A stretch of 52,500 nucleotides of DNA from Chrysomallon squamiferum (GCA_012295275.1 CM022678.1:11428282-11480781); one strand, 5' to 3'; counted from the stretch's first letter, positions 24,172 to 44,027 are shown. Notes: generated by a model from the sequence alone, not told the origin. Translations and numbers: made by a program.

Positions 24172-25043
24172 AAACAAAAATATGATTAACAATAATAATA
24201 ACAATAATAATAATAATACAAATAAAAGTACTAAGGATGTCGATGATGATAAGAAAAATGATAATAAGCATGATGACAGTGATGATGATTATTATGATGA
24301 TAATAATAAAAAGAATGATGATTTTGATAGTAATAATAACAGACTGTGAAAATAATGATGATGATGATGATGATGAAAATAAAAGTAAAAAAATTAATAT
24401 TAATAATAATAACTGTATTGTAAAAGTAGATGCAATGTCCTGATGGTAAAATTCAAATACATTTTTTTTTTTTTTTAGAGATTATCAAAGCAGACATGAC
24501 TTTCCTGTTCCAATTCATCATTGGATTATTTAGTTAATTTAATATTTATTCAAAATGAACAACCTCCATTAATTTTCATCTGTTCATAATTTCCTCCATT
24601 TTGTTTTGCATTTATTCAAAATAAGCTTAAAAGCTCATACAACTATGGATTTAGACAAAATGAATTTAAAAATGTTTAATGAATAAACAGTTCAAAATTA
24701 AAGCTATAAAATATAATTGTCAATTAATTCTTGGTCAAATAAAAACTATGCTACTGTGCAAAATACAAAATTTATTTTGAACTGTTATTTTTTACATTAA
24801 AATAAAGTTTAAAAATAAGTTATATTTTTTATTGAAATTGAGGTAGATTTGTGTAAAATTGTGTAAAATAAAAAATGTACCAGGACTCTTGCTTGTTCCG
24901 GTGTTAAAACTTCGCCAACGTCACACACCTTGTGTTCTTTCAACAGCGTAACAACACCTGCAACACAGAAACATGTTAAATATTTATTTTGATTTGTCTT
25001 TCTTTTTAACATGGCTGATCCCATTATTTATACCTTTATTGAT

Positions 25044-25082
<39 letters not shown>

Positions 25083-28000
25083 TTTAAAAAAAATTAAACT
25101 AGATAGTCTGCCAAATGAGTTTAAAATATTGATTTTAACAAACTGAAATATTAATTAATTAACTTACAAAAAAATCTCTAGTTTTATATCAGTCTCCTTC
25201 ATAAAATCTTCTAATTTGTACTATTTAAAGTAATTTGTCTTTGAAAATTATTTAATCAACTTTTCAAAAACAAATATTATAAAATAAAAAAATAAATAAA
25301 AAAATGAGACAAATTTTTAAAATTAGAACCATAAATCATTTAAAAATTAGAACCTTCAAGTTATCTTTTTTAATTTATATCTAGAGTTACCTCTCTTTAA
25401 ACTTGTGGGCAGTCCTAGCTGTCTCAGCTGGGGTTCCATGGAGTGGGAGAAATCTGGGAGTGGTCCCTCATCTAGGATAACTGTCTGGGTTGCAACTGTT
25501 CCGGATCGGGCAAAATCTGGTACTCTTAGGTCATCAAAGTATCTGAAATAATGATACACGAAGATGAGGCTGCCATTTAACAAAATAATTTTGTTACAAG
25601 ATCAAAACTTCTGGGTGTTTTACAGTTTAAGCCACAACTACAGAGTGCTGCTGCTGTTGTTGTTGTTGCAATCATCTACACAATAATAGCAACAGTGATT
25701 TAACTAGACAAGAAGTGAGCAGACCACACAAGACACACTAACAACGTCTTTGAGTCTCACAAAACCCCAGCCTCACTTTAACTCACTGAACCCTGTTCCC
25801 TGAGTTTTAAGTAGCATGAATTATGTGTTAGGAAAGGGAGCTTACTCTGTTGTTTATTTGTCTTTTTCCCTTCCATTATTTTATACATTTCACTGAGTTT
25901 ATAAAACATTTTAACTTTCTTCAATTGAAACATGAGCAGGAGTTTTATTGATGGTAAATAAATAAAAAGTCGACAATTATTTTCTTTCTCTAGATTTGTT
26001 TTGATGTTTTCTGTGAAAAATAGTAAAGATTTTCTTCTGTATGTTTTGTAATGTACTGGAGGAAGCAAAAAAAAAAAAAAACAGCTAATAACTTATTGTT
26101 TTGATTTTTTTGCTGTTTTATTAATCACAACTTTAAATTGTGTGGATGATAAAACAAAAAAATAAAAATAAAAAAATAAAAATAAAAAAAAAATAAATAA
26201 AAACAAAAAAAAAAAACCATTCCATTACTTAAGACTGAAAATAAAAATATGTTTCCAAAATATATCATTTGGCACAAGAGTAAATTGTGGATAAAAAATC
26301 TGGCCAGTTTTGGCACACACACACTTAAAAATGTTACCCACCCATGATTTAGACAATGTTTTCTTTTACCTATTTACAAAAATATTAAAAAAATACAGAG
26401 TTAGTTCAGTATGTATATATGTCACAAAAGATAGTTTTTTGTTTTTAAGAAAAAAGTAAAATGAAATCTGACTGTTAAAGGGAGATAAACCTACTTTAAA
26501 ACTTTCTTTTCTGTCTCATTTGTGAAGAGCAGACCAGTTTGACCTTTGAGCTGAGAGGTCAGCTTGGAAAGGTTTTCTCTGAATTCGTCATCTTCTGATT
26601 TACCAAGAGCCAAACGCATAACTCGATTTTTTCCAAAGAAAAACCTGAAAAGAAATAAAAAATTTTAAAAAATTAAAACTGCAATTAAAAATAGTAAAAT
26701 CAATTTAACAAAAGAATTTAAATTTAAATTTCAGCTTGCACCCTCTAAATTAAGTCTAATAACAATACAAGAAAGAAACCTGCAGGTCTACTCTTATCAG
26801 TTAGCAATAATGTATTTTTAACATTGAACCTTCCCACTGAAAGGAAAACACATATCATAATCTTTGATATACACTGACAGGGAGTGGTTGGAATTTGAAA
26901 TAGATGATGGTTGGAATTTGACAGGAAACTGGTTGGAATTTGAAAATGAATACTGGAATTTTGAACACTGGTTGGAATTTGAAATAGATGATGAAGACAG
27001 AATACTGGAATTTTGATATACACTGACAGGAGTACTGGTTGGAATTTGAAATAAATGATGAAGAACACAGACTACTGGAATTTTGATACACACTGACAGG
27101 AGTACTGGTTGGAATTTGAAATAGATGATGAAGAACACAGAATACTGTAATTTTGATACACACTGACAGGAGTACTGGTTGGAATTTGAAATAAATGATG
27201 AAGAACACAGAATACTGGAATTTTGATGCACACTGACAGGAGTACTGGTTGGAATTTGAAACAGATGAGGAAGAACACTTTTCTCACCTGCTGTGTCTCC
27301 ACTCCTGTCTGACTTCTTTCAGCTGAACATTCCTCATGTTCTGAACTGAAAACGTGAAAATCCTTGCATACTTGTCAACACTGTTGTGAATCTGAAAACA
27401 ATAATAATAAAAATATATATATTTTTTACACATTATATATCAATACTATCATGTGTTATGTTCAAATCATAAATTACTTTTTCAAATTAAACTGAAGAAA
27501 AATGTCAGATATTCTCCCTGTAGCTTGTGTACATGTGTGTGTCTGTGAGCATTTGTATGTATGCATGTATGTGTGTGTATATGTCTATGCATTTCTGTGT
27601 ATATATATATATATGTCTGTGCATGTATGTATGTATGTATGTATGTATGTATATGTCTGTATGCATGTGTACATCAGTGTACATACATATATACTTACCT
27701 ATATATTCATATATATGTATATCTGTAAGTATGTGTTTATATGCAAGTATGTGTTTATATGCATGTATGTGTTTATATGCATGTGTGTGCGTGCATGTGT
27801 GTGTGTCAAACATGAAAAGAAGAAAACAGTCAGGAACTGTGGTGTGCTGTTTTATAAGATTATAACACAACCGAACTTCAAACAGAAAAACAAGAGAACT
27901 TCATCTGAGGTTAGCTCTACAAACGAATTTCCATACCTCTTCAACCAGTTTCTGCTTCAGTTCCAAACCTTTCTTTTTCGTCTGTGTCAGAGAAACTGAA

Positions 28001-29211
28001 ATATAAAAGTAATTTGCTATTTTACTATTTACACAAAATCTTGCTGGTTTTGGTGAAGGAAGATGGGATGTAAGTCTATTCATATAAACTATATTTATAA
28101 TTTTTTATTTACTGTAATGTTTCTATAATGTACCATTAATCACCCTGCAATGATTATTCATCACATAAAAACTAACTAGAACACTGATCTTGTTTTTAAA
28201 TAAACACAAATTACTTTGATTTATCTCCCTTGCTATCACCGTTTACCATTGTCAGGCAGTCTACTCTCCTGTAAGCACATGTAGCAACATTACCACATAA
28301 ACCTTCATCAGCTGATTTTGTCTACAACCATAGTCCACATAAACAGTCAAGCGAAGCAATTTGTGTCGTATTTCAATGATTAAAATTTTATTTTTCTATA
28401 TTGTTATTTTCGATAATGTCAGAGAAAATTAACTCTGCATGGCACCATGGTCAACAGAGCTGACATTAGCTGATAATGTGTCAACAACTCCAATTGCCAA
28501 ATGATTGTTCTGTAATTCTGAATGGACATGAAGCTTATTACTGATTTGTTAAATTTAACACTTCCAACCTTTTCTTCACATTGTGTATTACAAAAGAACA
28601 TGCAATAACATACTGAATCATTAGTATCAGTGTCTTTAAAATCATGTAATGCCTGGAGAAACAGGAATACACGATATGTAAACAGTCCTGCTGTTACTGT
28701 TAGCATTTGGTTTAAATTTGTTTATTAAGATTTATCATCTGATCTTTTGTTATTCTCTATCTCTAAGACATTAGACAACTGGGCAAGCCCTACCCCACCT
28801 ATAAGCTTTTGTCAATAGCACAATGATAATTTAAATCTCAGAAAGTGAAACTAGAAAGCTAGTAATAATGCCAAAATCAGTCCAATGTGAATGTCGGTAT
28901 CACAAAGTGATTTACGTCTTATAAGTTACAAATATAACGTACTACAACTGACATGTTTGACTCAATGACTGTTAATATTAATATTATTATTATTACTATA
29001 TAAATTGTATAATATATTACATGATTACTAATAGTAATAATTATATAAGTATTAGTTTTACTGTTAATTTAATTTCTATTCGTCTGAATAGATTATCAAA
29101 TTTCATAATAACATAATTATTATAAAATAATAAATATGCCTACAGTAATTTTGACTTTACGATATTATAATTCTAATACGAACTTTTCTTATCACGCTTT
29201 GATTTCGGCAT
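22897..29211 (-). CDS. MRTO4: MRTO4 / Mrt4, ribosome assembly factor of the P0 family
   Basis: Eight coding exons on the minus strand: 29211-29184, 27995-27937, 27391-27288, 26644-26495, 25542-25391, 24957-24881, 23840-23714 and 23054-22897. They total 855 nt, giving 284 residues plus TGA, and all phases agree. The protein starts MPKSKRDKK and contains [69 protein letters not shown] and [12 protein letters not shown], all recognisable Mrt4 blocks. Mrt4 is a nucleolar paralogue of stalk protein P0. It occupies the P-stalk site on pre-60S particles and is later replaced by P0. At 284 residues it is longer than the human protein (239). The excess is mainly an Asp-rich C-terminal tail in the last exon (residues 233-284). 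The first donor (GTTCGT) is weak but needed for phase. The gene is head-to-head with 14-3-3 and converges on hb. Confidence 0.95.
23868..24220. repeat. Composite repeat in the last MRTO4 intron
   Basis: Four copies of a constant block AATACAAACAAAAATATG plus ATTAACAATAAT are separated by variable ACT and AAT trinucleotide runs, giving a period of about 90-105 bp. A fifth, partial block (aatacaaataaaag) ends the array. Confidence 0.85.
26868..27270 (-). repeat. 70-bp minisatellite in MRTO4 intron 3
   Basis: Several tandem copies of a 70-bp unit containing GGTTGGAATTTGAAATA, GATGAAGAACACAGAATACTG and CACTGACAGGAGTACTGG. Irregular shorter units lie at the low-coordinate end. The array stops about 17 bp short of the MRTO4 exon 3 donor. 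Open frames across it are an artefact of the repeat. Confidence 0.9.
27528..27810. repeat. TATG/GTGT microsatellite in MRTO4 intron 2
   Basis: About 280 bp of interrupted GTAT, GT and TA repeats between MRTO4 exons 2 and 3. Frames that stay open here are not genes. Confidence 0.85.
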
Positions 29212-29804
29212 TGCTGAAACAATTTGCTGCGATTGTACCGAACAGAAATCAACAATCAACACGTGCTTTATTTTAACCGGAAGTAGGAAGTACCTGTTGA
29301 ATCATGGGATAAGCAAGAAATGCAATAAGAAAATTAATTATCATTTAAGCATGTTACTGTCAAAGGATTCAGAAACTAACTGACAAAAATTAGCAATTCA
29401 ATAATTATTTTTGATTTTTGATGTGTAGCCATGGTAACTATTACGTCAAGACTACCCTGGGGGTGCGCGAGCGGATCTCACAATTTTGCGCAAGAATTCA
29501 AGGACAGATAACTCTTAGTATTTTTAGCAACGAAATTATGAAATATAGTTCTACATGATAATTGGATACTATGCAATAAAGCATTAGTGATTTATATCCA
29601 TTAAACATTTTATTGAAAGTATTCTCACATTTGAAATTTATAGCATGCACTAAATATTATTTTAATGTAAACTGCTAAAAGTATCTTCCGCATTATGTCA
29701 TTAATAGCTGAAAGTAGGTCCTGTGTTCCGCCATTTTGGATTGGATTCTCGTATTTGGTACTGATTTTGTAACACATATCGGTATTATTAATTAATTTGC
29801 AAAA
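29212..29804. promoter_or_regulatory. Bidirectional promoter of MRTO4 (-) and 14-3-3 (+)
   Basis: Only 593 bp separate the two divergent start codons, so both promoters and 5' UTRs lie here. Visible sites: an E-box CACGTG at 29260-29265, tandem ETS-type GGAAGT at 29279-29284 and 29286-29291, an X-box GTAGCCATGGTAAC at 29425-29438, TTACGTCA (CRE-like) at 29441-29448, a short CpG-rich stretch near 29459-29475, and a YY1-type CCGCCATTTTGG at 29728-29739 followed by ATTGG at 29740-29744. The E-box and ETS boxes sit next to MRTO4, and the YY1 and CCAAT-type sites next to 14-3-3. No TATA box is evident. Binding is inferred from motif matches only. Confidence 0.7.
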
Positions 29805-35685
<5,881 letters not shown>

Positions 35686-37017
35686 AGGGGAGATAAATCA
35701 TCTTAAAATTCTGGATAGGCTTTTTTTTTTTTTTTTTTTAATCAATCTTTATTATTATTATGAATATTTTTATTTTTTATTATTATTATTATTATTTATT
35801 TTTTTCGCCTTTTGTGAGGAAGGATCTGTGCATGGATCTGTCATGTGGTTGGCGTTGTCACATCGTTGTCACAGCGTTGATTGTGTCATCAGATATAAAA
35901 AAAAAAGAAACGGTTTCGCCAGTGAAACTTTGTCATCATTTATTTCTGTGTCTATCAAGAGTGTTGGTGTGTGCTGTCTAGTTCAGATGGGTGGGGGGGG
36001 GTGGGTGGGTTCACCTATTTTTATTTATTTAAATTTTTTTATTTTTTTTATGTAGGCCGCCACTGTTGATTTTCATTGTTGGTAATTGTGGACAAATATT
36101 TTTTTTTTTTTTAAAGAAAACAATTTTAGGAATAATAATAGTTGTCTTTCCTTGGTTTAGTGACCCATGCTTTATTACTGCAGGGAGGAATGGTTACTGG
36201 ACTCTTGCCTGGCGTAGATGCAGATTTTTCTTTAACAAGTCTCATGTTGGTAATAATTATCATACATTTTTTATTTATTTATTTATTTTATATTTTTTTT
36301 ATGTTGCATACATTAAGAAAATCGAAAGGGAAAACAAACATTTTTTCATCATTTAAAAAAAAAAAAAAATTAATTAATTGATGTTGAAAAAGAAAAATTA
36401 AGTGTTAAGCTGATAAAAATGTTTATTTTTGTTTTGTTGATGTGAGAGTTGTGTTTCTGTCAATCATGTTTAAGTAGATTGTTCCCTTAGTCTTTGATGT
36501 ACCAGTAGAGTGAAAAAATAAATAACAAACAAAAAAAAATATATATATATATATATACACAAAAAGCCTGGATTAAAATTGTTTTTGCCATTGGAAAACC
36601 TACCAGTATAATGTCTTGTTTTTGCGTTGTAAACTTGTATTGATAATGGCTGTCTTGAAAATTAAATAAAATTACTTGTCTTTCTGAGGATGTAATCTGT
36701 AAATGTTTCTTCCAGTGAACATAGGTCATATTAATGAATTACCTCATTTGAGAAAGACGTAGTTCTGTAGCTTGGCTTTTTGCTCTAGCGTAGTAGTAGT
36801 CGTTGTTCCTGCAACGATGCAGTTCATACATTGGTATCCTGCGAGTCAGACCTGCTTCGATATTGTAATTTGTAAAACTCCCTCTTTTATTTTCAAAAAA
36901 TTCTTATCGGTAAAAATATGACTTCCGTTTTATTTGTTCAAATGAATTATGCTTGGGGGCTGAGCTTTTCAGTTTGTTTCACAGGTAATTAATTACACTC
37001 TGCGATTACTATTGTTG

Positions 37018-37049
<32 letters not shown>

Positions 37050-39467
37050 TTTATTATTTAATTTTAAATCTTCAGATATTGACTACAAGACAGTTCAGAT
37101 TTTTTTGTTTAATTTAAACCAGTTGTTATGTATTTTTTATGATTATTATTACAAAAAAAAAAAACCCAGAGAAATGTTTTTTCTTCCTTTGTGACTATAT
37201 TAAAACCAAGTGGAGAATAGTTTCAAAAATATATTAAATGTGATTATTCAGAAAATGTGTTTCAATATTAATTATACACAAGTTGTAAACTTAGCAGATA
37301 TTGTATAAAGAAAAATATCACTGGGAACAGTTATTGATCTTTATTTTATGTACATTTTTAACAATAAAAAGATATAAAATTTATTAGTTTCATTCAGAAA
37401 AATCTTTTTCTGTTCTTGTTTTATTATGTTTAATGCTTGCTTCTGGTAATGCATAATAGTACAACAGTGTTAATCTAGTTCACATTAAAATATTTGTGTC
37501 CCTGGTATTAAGGTGTGTGATGCATGTTTTTAAGTAAAATAAAAGAAAAAAAACAACAACAACAAAAAAAAAACCCAAAACTTCTGTTGAAATGATTTTG
37601 AAAATGAAAAACAAAATGAAATTGGGGAGAAAAAAAAAAAAAACGAAATGAAATATAATAAAAATTCTGAAAGGTAATGCAAGATATATTTTAAACAGTG
37701 AGAAAAATACATAAATGTTGCTTCCCAGAAAATTGTTATTTGTAAAAAAAAAATGTAACAAAAAAAATGTTTTAGTTAGCATTTGTGAAATATGTTATTT
37801 AGTAGCTGGTCAGTACAACATGATCTGAGAAATGTTACTTGTCATCAAAAACCAGAAGTGAAAATGTTGTGAATTATTGTTTCGTAGAAACACTGGAACC
37901 CAGAGTGAGGCTGTGTTTTGTTCAACATTGATTGGAATTACAGATTTTTAATTTAATAAACACATGAAACAACAACAATTTTTTATTATTATTATTTTAT
38001 TTACAAAAATGTTTACTTTTCCACATCTTGCAGGGTATTTTATCATTTGGTTGACTTGAATTATTGCAGATTATTAATTAATTATTTAATTCATTGATTC
38101 AAGACAGAAAATTTTAAATAAATTTATTGTGATTTCAGTTTGATGTATTATAAAATGTTTCTTTGTTTATGTCTTTTAACTAAGTTTTATTTGTTTGATA
38201 TATTCGACTTTGATTAGAAATTATTTTCTATTTTAATAAATATATTCCAGATAAATGTGAAGTGGTTTACTTACTGTCATTAATAAACTGTTATTTTGTT
38301 CTGTTTATTAAAGCTTCTTGCTGTGTCTTAAACTGAGATAACTTCTTTAATAATGAAAAATAATCTTAATCACAGATAATAAAATATTTCAGATTTATTT
38401 TCAGTTATCAATGGCTTCTGATATTTTAAATGGAGTTAATTATATAATAAAATTTAAATTAATTGTTTTTGGGGTTCTTTTATTTTATTATTATTATTTA
38501 TTTTTATTTTTTTTCTTGTCTTTCCTTCCCCTGTATTCTAAATGAAGATTTTATATAAATTTAATTAACAGCTGATTTTAAAATATTTATACTTCTGATT
38601 CTTCAGCTATTTTTCTGCTCAGTATTCTGAATCACACTTACTTATTAAACATAAAATTCATGCATTTAAAATTCCACATTCTCTAATGTAAAATTCCAAC
38701 AGTGTTTTAAAAACTGACTTTTCTGTTGTGTGCATTTTAAATTGAAATAAAAGAAATATTTCCACTGTTAAATTATTAAATTTTATATTCAGCAAACTCA
38801 CTTGACAATTTCCAGGTTTATAAAACTTTTTTGTTTACATATTTTAGATAAATGACCATTTGTTCCAAGTATTCCATGATAAAATAGTTTTAAATAAGAG
38901 AAGAATAAACAGGTGAAAATTAGTTTCAGTTGATCTTAGGTTTTGTATAATTTATTTTCATTTTCCTGTTTAATTTTGGAAGGTCACTGAGTAGAGAAAT
39001 TTGTTGAAGAATCTGTTTATTTATTTTTTATTATGATTTTTAAAAACAGATTTAGATTTTATTTAGTTAAATTGTTAGATTAGAATTTTTTTTTTTAAAA
39101 AAAAAAAAAAAAAAGCCCCCAAAAACTAATATTCAGAGTATTTTAATTTCAGTTTATCATTTTAATAAATAAGTTGGAACAATAAATATATAATCTTGAC
39201 ATATTTGTCATTTGTGTATTTATAATTGATTTTTAAAAAAAATTAAGTATTGGTAACTGTTGTGCCTATTTTATTTTTATTTTTTTTTCTCTACATTTCA
39301 TTTAAGATTTTGATTTCAAACCTCAATTGCTGAAATCAGTTAATAGGCATATTATTAAAAATAAAAAAAAACTTAATATTAATCAGATGAAATTATAACT
39401 TATATTTAATCATGTGGTTTATATATATATATATTTTTAATCATTTTCATTTATTTGTTAATTTCTA

Positions 39468-39528
<61 letters not shown>

Positions 39529-39760
39529 TGAAATTATCAGGAAGTAGGTTGGTCATTTTATAAGTGTATCTTGTTTCATTGTATTACAAAGATTGAAAAA
39601 AGATTGTTTTTGTTGTATTTGTATTTAAGTATGTAACTAAATCAAAAAGAAAAAGATGCAAAATTTTAGGCTTGACTGAACCTAAGGAATATAAATATAT
39701 AGCTGGTTTTGAATGAAAAATAAAAATAATTTCTTTACAATAAAGTGGTTAGCAAAAACA
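35686..39760 (+). other. Probable 3' UTR and flank of 14-3-3
   Basis: No coding sequence is supported. Several AATAAA hexamers could end the transcript, including those near 37361, 37950, 38281 and 39739-39744; the last (caataaag) has a reasonable context. The stop codon is followed at once by AAGGGGAGATAA, a near match to the motif repeated across the window. T runs, ATT repeats and a small hairpin (CTGCA ACGA TGCAG, near 36815) are the only other structures noticed. Confidence 0.35.
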
Positions 39761-39930
39761 AAAAGACATCTTAATAATAATATGAATTAAAATGAATTAA
39801 TCTTTGAGAAGCGTTAAATGTTTTTAAAAAGAAGTTTTATAATGATGATGTAAGAAGAATTGTCTTAATATTAATGTTAGAATATTTATATAATTTGATT
39901 TTGATTGCTACGTTTTTATAAAGCATCTCA

Positions 39931-40002
<72 letters not shown>
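39471..40002. repeat. ATT array (39471-39526) and TC array (39934-40002)
   Basis: Two pure microsatellites flank about 400 bp of A+T-rich sequence with no gene signal. Confidence 0.9.
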
Positions 40003-40004
<2 letters not shown>

Positions 40005-41343
40005 GTGTGTGTAAAGTAAATAATGAAATGTTAGTTTTAATACTTAGAACCACTCTCCTTCAAAAAGGTATCTAAATAAATAAGTGATTTCTGACTTAAT
40101 GTAAGCAGAAATAAATTACTAGTTCACAAATAGTTCATTTCCTAATTTGATGCTAAGTAAAATGTGCAGTCAGTAGTGGTGGTAGTAGTAGTAATAACAG
40201 CAATAGCAGTATAATTAAATATCACTAATTATTATTATTATTATTGTCACAGTGTCTGTAAATTATATATATTTACATGCCCACACACATACACATACAT
40301 TATATATATATACTTCAACGACATGATGTCATGGAAAAACAATAGTGGTTGTGTATCTCAGAGGAAGAGCTTGATTTAATTGAGCTGTTATTAATTTATT
40401 TATTATTTTATTTTATAACAAATGTTTGTGTCTGCTGAAAATGAACAACTTGTTCCAGATACACTTCGCAGATGAAAACAGAAAAAGTAAAGAAAAACAT
40501 AACAAATAACGAAAATCTTATATCATTCATTTATTAGGCAGATAAATCCATAAATGTTTACAATAAATAATGCTAGTTACAATTCTGAAGATAAAAGCTA
40601 AGAAAGCTTATAAAATCCAGTTCCAACCTCACTTCTTCAGCAATGCATTAGAAACTACAAAATGTTTCAGTTCGTGTGAAGATTTGTGTAAATGATTGGT
40701 TGTGGTTAATTGTTATCTTTACAGTGAGATTTATCACTATACAAATAACAAACCAAATGAATAAATAAACAATGGAAGTTGTCAGATTTGGAAAAGAAAT
40801 TATTTACATACATTTTCAAAAAGACATTCTCTCAGGATTGTTTTGTGAGTGGAGGGGTGAAATTTCGTGGTGGCATTTTCCGTCTTCCTTAGCGCCGTCC
40901 CGTTTCCCGTTCCAGCCACTGCTCCGTGATTGGTCAATGAAAAGTTAGTGTAAGTGCTGTCGAGTGTGTTTAAATTAAAAATGTTCATTTTCAGTTCTTC
41001 ACGTTTTTACATTTATGACGTCACATAAACCGCAGATTAAAAATCTTTTGTGCATCAGACGACTTTGCCCGAGTGACAAACACCATACAACGGAGAACTG
41101 CTATCAAACACACCATTCTCCGTAACCATGGAATTCGCTTATGGGTAAATAACAACAATAGTAAAACTATGTACGTGCGTGAAAGGTATCCGTAGAACTG
41201 CGGCGAATTTGTTTTGTGTAATTAAAGAATATTTCTAGAAATTTAGTTTTAAAAAAGGGACGTTACTCAGGGAAGCTAAATTTTTGTGGCGAAAGTGTGC
41301 AATCAAAACACTGATGGTACTAAATTTACTGGGTTTCCATCGA

Positions 41344-41386
<43 letters not shown>

Positions 41387-41486
41387 TTTATTTATTTTTT
41401 TTTTCTTCTGTAAGAAGTATTTAGTAATTTAATGTATAGTTTTGTTTATTTAAAATTTTCGAATTTTTGGGGTTATTTTTCTTCGT

Positions 41487-41543
<57 letters not shown>

Positions 41544-41584
41544 CCTCGTCTTCGCTTCTTCTTCATCTTATTATTATTTTCTTA

Positions 41585-41619
<35 letters not shown>

Positions 41620-43379
41620 TATTATTATTATTATTATTCACTCAAATGTACTCTCTATTTTCTTCCGCTGAAAGTCAGGTTTTCGATGTAAAAAGTCTAT
41701 GTACGTCATCATCTCCGCTGTGAATATTTGGCGTGTTGTGATTGGACAACTCGTGCGGATGAATGTATACCCGGTGATGGTATAGCTTCACCCACCTAGG
41801 TTTACATCCACCGCACGTGAACCCATAAATAAATCTCAAAATATTCAAATGAACCGCGTCAAACTCTTGTTCTTCTACTGGCTGAAAAGAAATAATAATA
41901 ATAATAATAAAACAAAATTATGCATAATTAATTGAAAATTGTGAAATATTCAAGTATAAATAAAATAAAAAAAAATATAAAATGAAGTGAAGAGAAGTAA
42001 AATAAAATAAAACAAAAATCGTTATTGTTTACGGCATTAATATTATCAGGTGTACAAAAATCCTTGTAAGAATGAGCCGACAAGAAAAAAAAAAAAAAAA
42101 AGTATAGTTTTTACCCCTCGATGTCTTCATATAATTAGTCTTTACCTTTCAAATATCCCATTAAATTTAACGTTATGAGTGGATAATGATGATGATGATA
42201 ATCTTCAGAGAAAAAGATGACTGAGTGCTATTTATTTATTTATCTTCGCGGTAATTAATTAAGTCGATGCACGTGATATTGCATGTCAGAATCTCATCAG
42301 ATTAACATTGAAATATTTTTTATTTTTGTTGTTGTTCCATTTTGAATCAACATATCAGTTAATCTGGAAATAGAAAACTAACGTTATAATAATAAATAAA
42401 AATAAATACACGAACGAATGAATGAATAAATTTGAAATTACAATAATGATAGCTGTATTTGATTTTTAAAAATAACGATAATAATGATCATGCAAAATCT
42501 TTTACAAAAAAAAACACTTCAGATGACGTTTTTCAATCATTTTTTCTTCATTCAAGCATTCCAAAAGAAAAAAGTATTGTGTGAGACATGCGTTCTGTTT
42601 CACGCGCCACTCTACATTAAAACAATTATTTTGCACTGAACTGTCGTCTGCTTTCCTAGCAATATAAATGTAAATAAGAAAAATTAATCATCCATGAACA
42701 GCCTCAACATAATTATACGAAAATGTATATGAAATATGACGCGTTTATATTTTGAGTTTCTTTATCATTTTGCTGTGTCATTTTCTTTTCTTCTTCTTCT
42801 TTTCTTTTTTTTTTTTTTTTAAAGTAAATAATAATAATAATAAATAATGAAACGATCGAACTAAGCGTGTAAAATGCACTGAAATACTTATAGCCTGAAT
42901 TTATTGATTTGTTCCCAGGAGTTCAAGCAAAGTTCATACGTCAGGGAAAGCTCAGCAGTATAGCGCATGCGTCAAGATAAAAAGTTTCCCATTAACGCAT
43001 ATTGGCTAGGAATTTAATTACTGTGCATGTTACTTTTATTATTATTATTATTATTATTACTACTATTATTGTTGTTGTTGTTGTGATTATTATCATCTTA
43101 GTGCATTTTTACTAACAATCATGAAAATAAAGTAATTTTTGTTTTCAGGCTATTTAAACCTTTTCCTTTGATTTTTTTTGTTTTTGTTTTTTTTTACATT
43201 AAATCTCACTGCAGATTTTGACAGCAATAAACTTTATGTTATCGTAAACAAGCACTCAACCACGCACATTCTGTATAAAAGAAAAACACTTAAAAGTGTT
43301 CAGTAGGTAAATATCTACATCCAAAGAAGAAAACGTTTTCTTATAACTACGTCACCATCTTTTATTTCTATATTTCATT

Positions 43380-43380
<1 letters not shown>
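40003..43380. other. Gene-poor stretch with one complex island
   Basis: Mostly A+T-rich. Repeats: ATT (41347-41386), T run (41497-41540) and ATT (41585-41640). The island at 40780-41130 is more balanced in composition. It has a CRE palindrome TGACGTCA at 41026-41033 and an inverted pair CGGAGAA/TTCTCCG with a short loop near 41092-41124. A second compositionally balanced patch lies at 41690-41830. No coding exon is supported. Confidence 0.6.
41026..41033. promoter_or_regulatory. CRE palindrome TGACGTCA
   Basis: Perfect consensus inside the 40780-41130 island. Motif evidence only. Confidence 0.3.

Positions 43381-43460
<80 letters not shown>
43381..43460. repeat. TC dinucleotide array
   Basis: About 80 bp of TC with one T interruption. 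Confidence 0.95.
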
Positions 43461-43463
<3 letters not shown>

Positions 43464-43781
43464 AGCGACTGCAAATAGAATATAATTATACGTCGTCTTT
43501 GTTCGATTTCATTAAATTTTCTGCAGCATTTTTCCTCACAGTGAAAAACAATTTTACAACATAAAGACGACGACAATCGCACAAAATGATTTATTATCTA
43601 ATTAATTTATAATCATTCTTCTCCAGTCAGTAATAAAATTTTACATTCATCACAAAATCCTGTATTCATCAAGGATATCTGTTATACATGCATTCACCAT
43701 ACATACATGTTAATTATATAATGTGGCCAAAATTAAAACATAATAATTATTTTGGATAAATTATGCACAAATAAATATATC

Positions 43782-44027
<246 letters not shown>

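Noticed and set aside
23886-24443. Asn/Asp-rich open frames in the MRTO4 intron
   Set aside because: They are generated by AAT and GAT repeats; the MRTO4 exons on either side splice in phase without them.
26745-27302. Overlapping minus-strand frames of 76-137 codons with a repeated [14 protein letters not shown]-type peptide
   Set aside because: They arise from the 70-bp intronic minisatellite being open in all phases.
29571-29578. AATAAA on the plus strand between MRTO4 and 14-3-3
   Set aside because: No plus-strand gene ends there; it is expected by chance in A+T-rich DNA.
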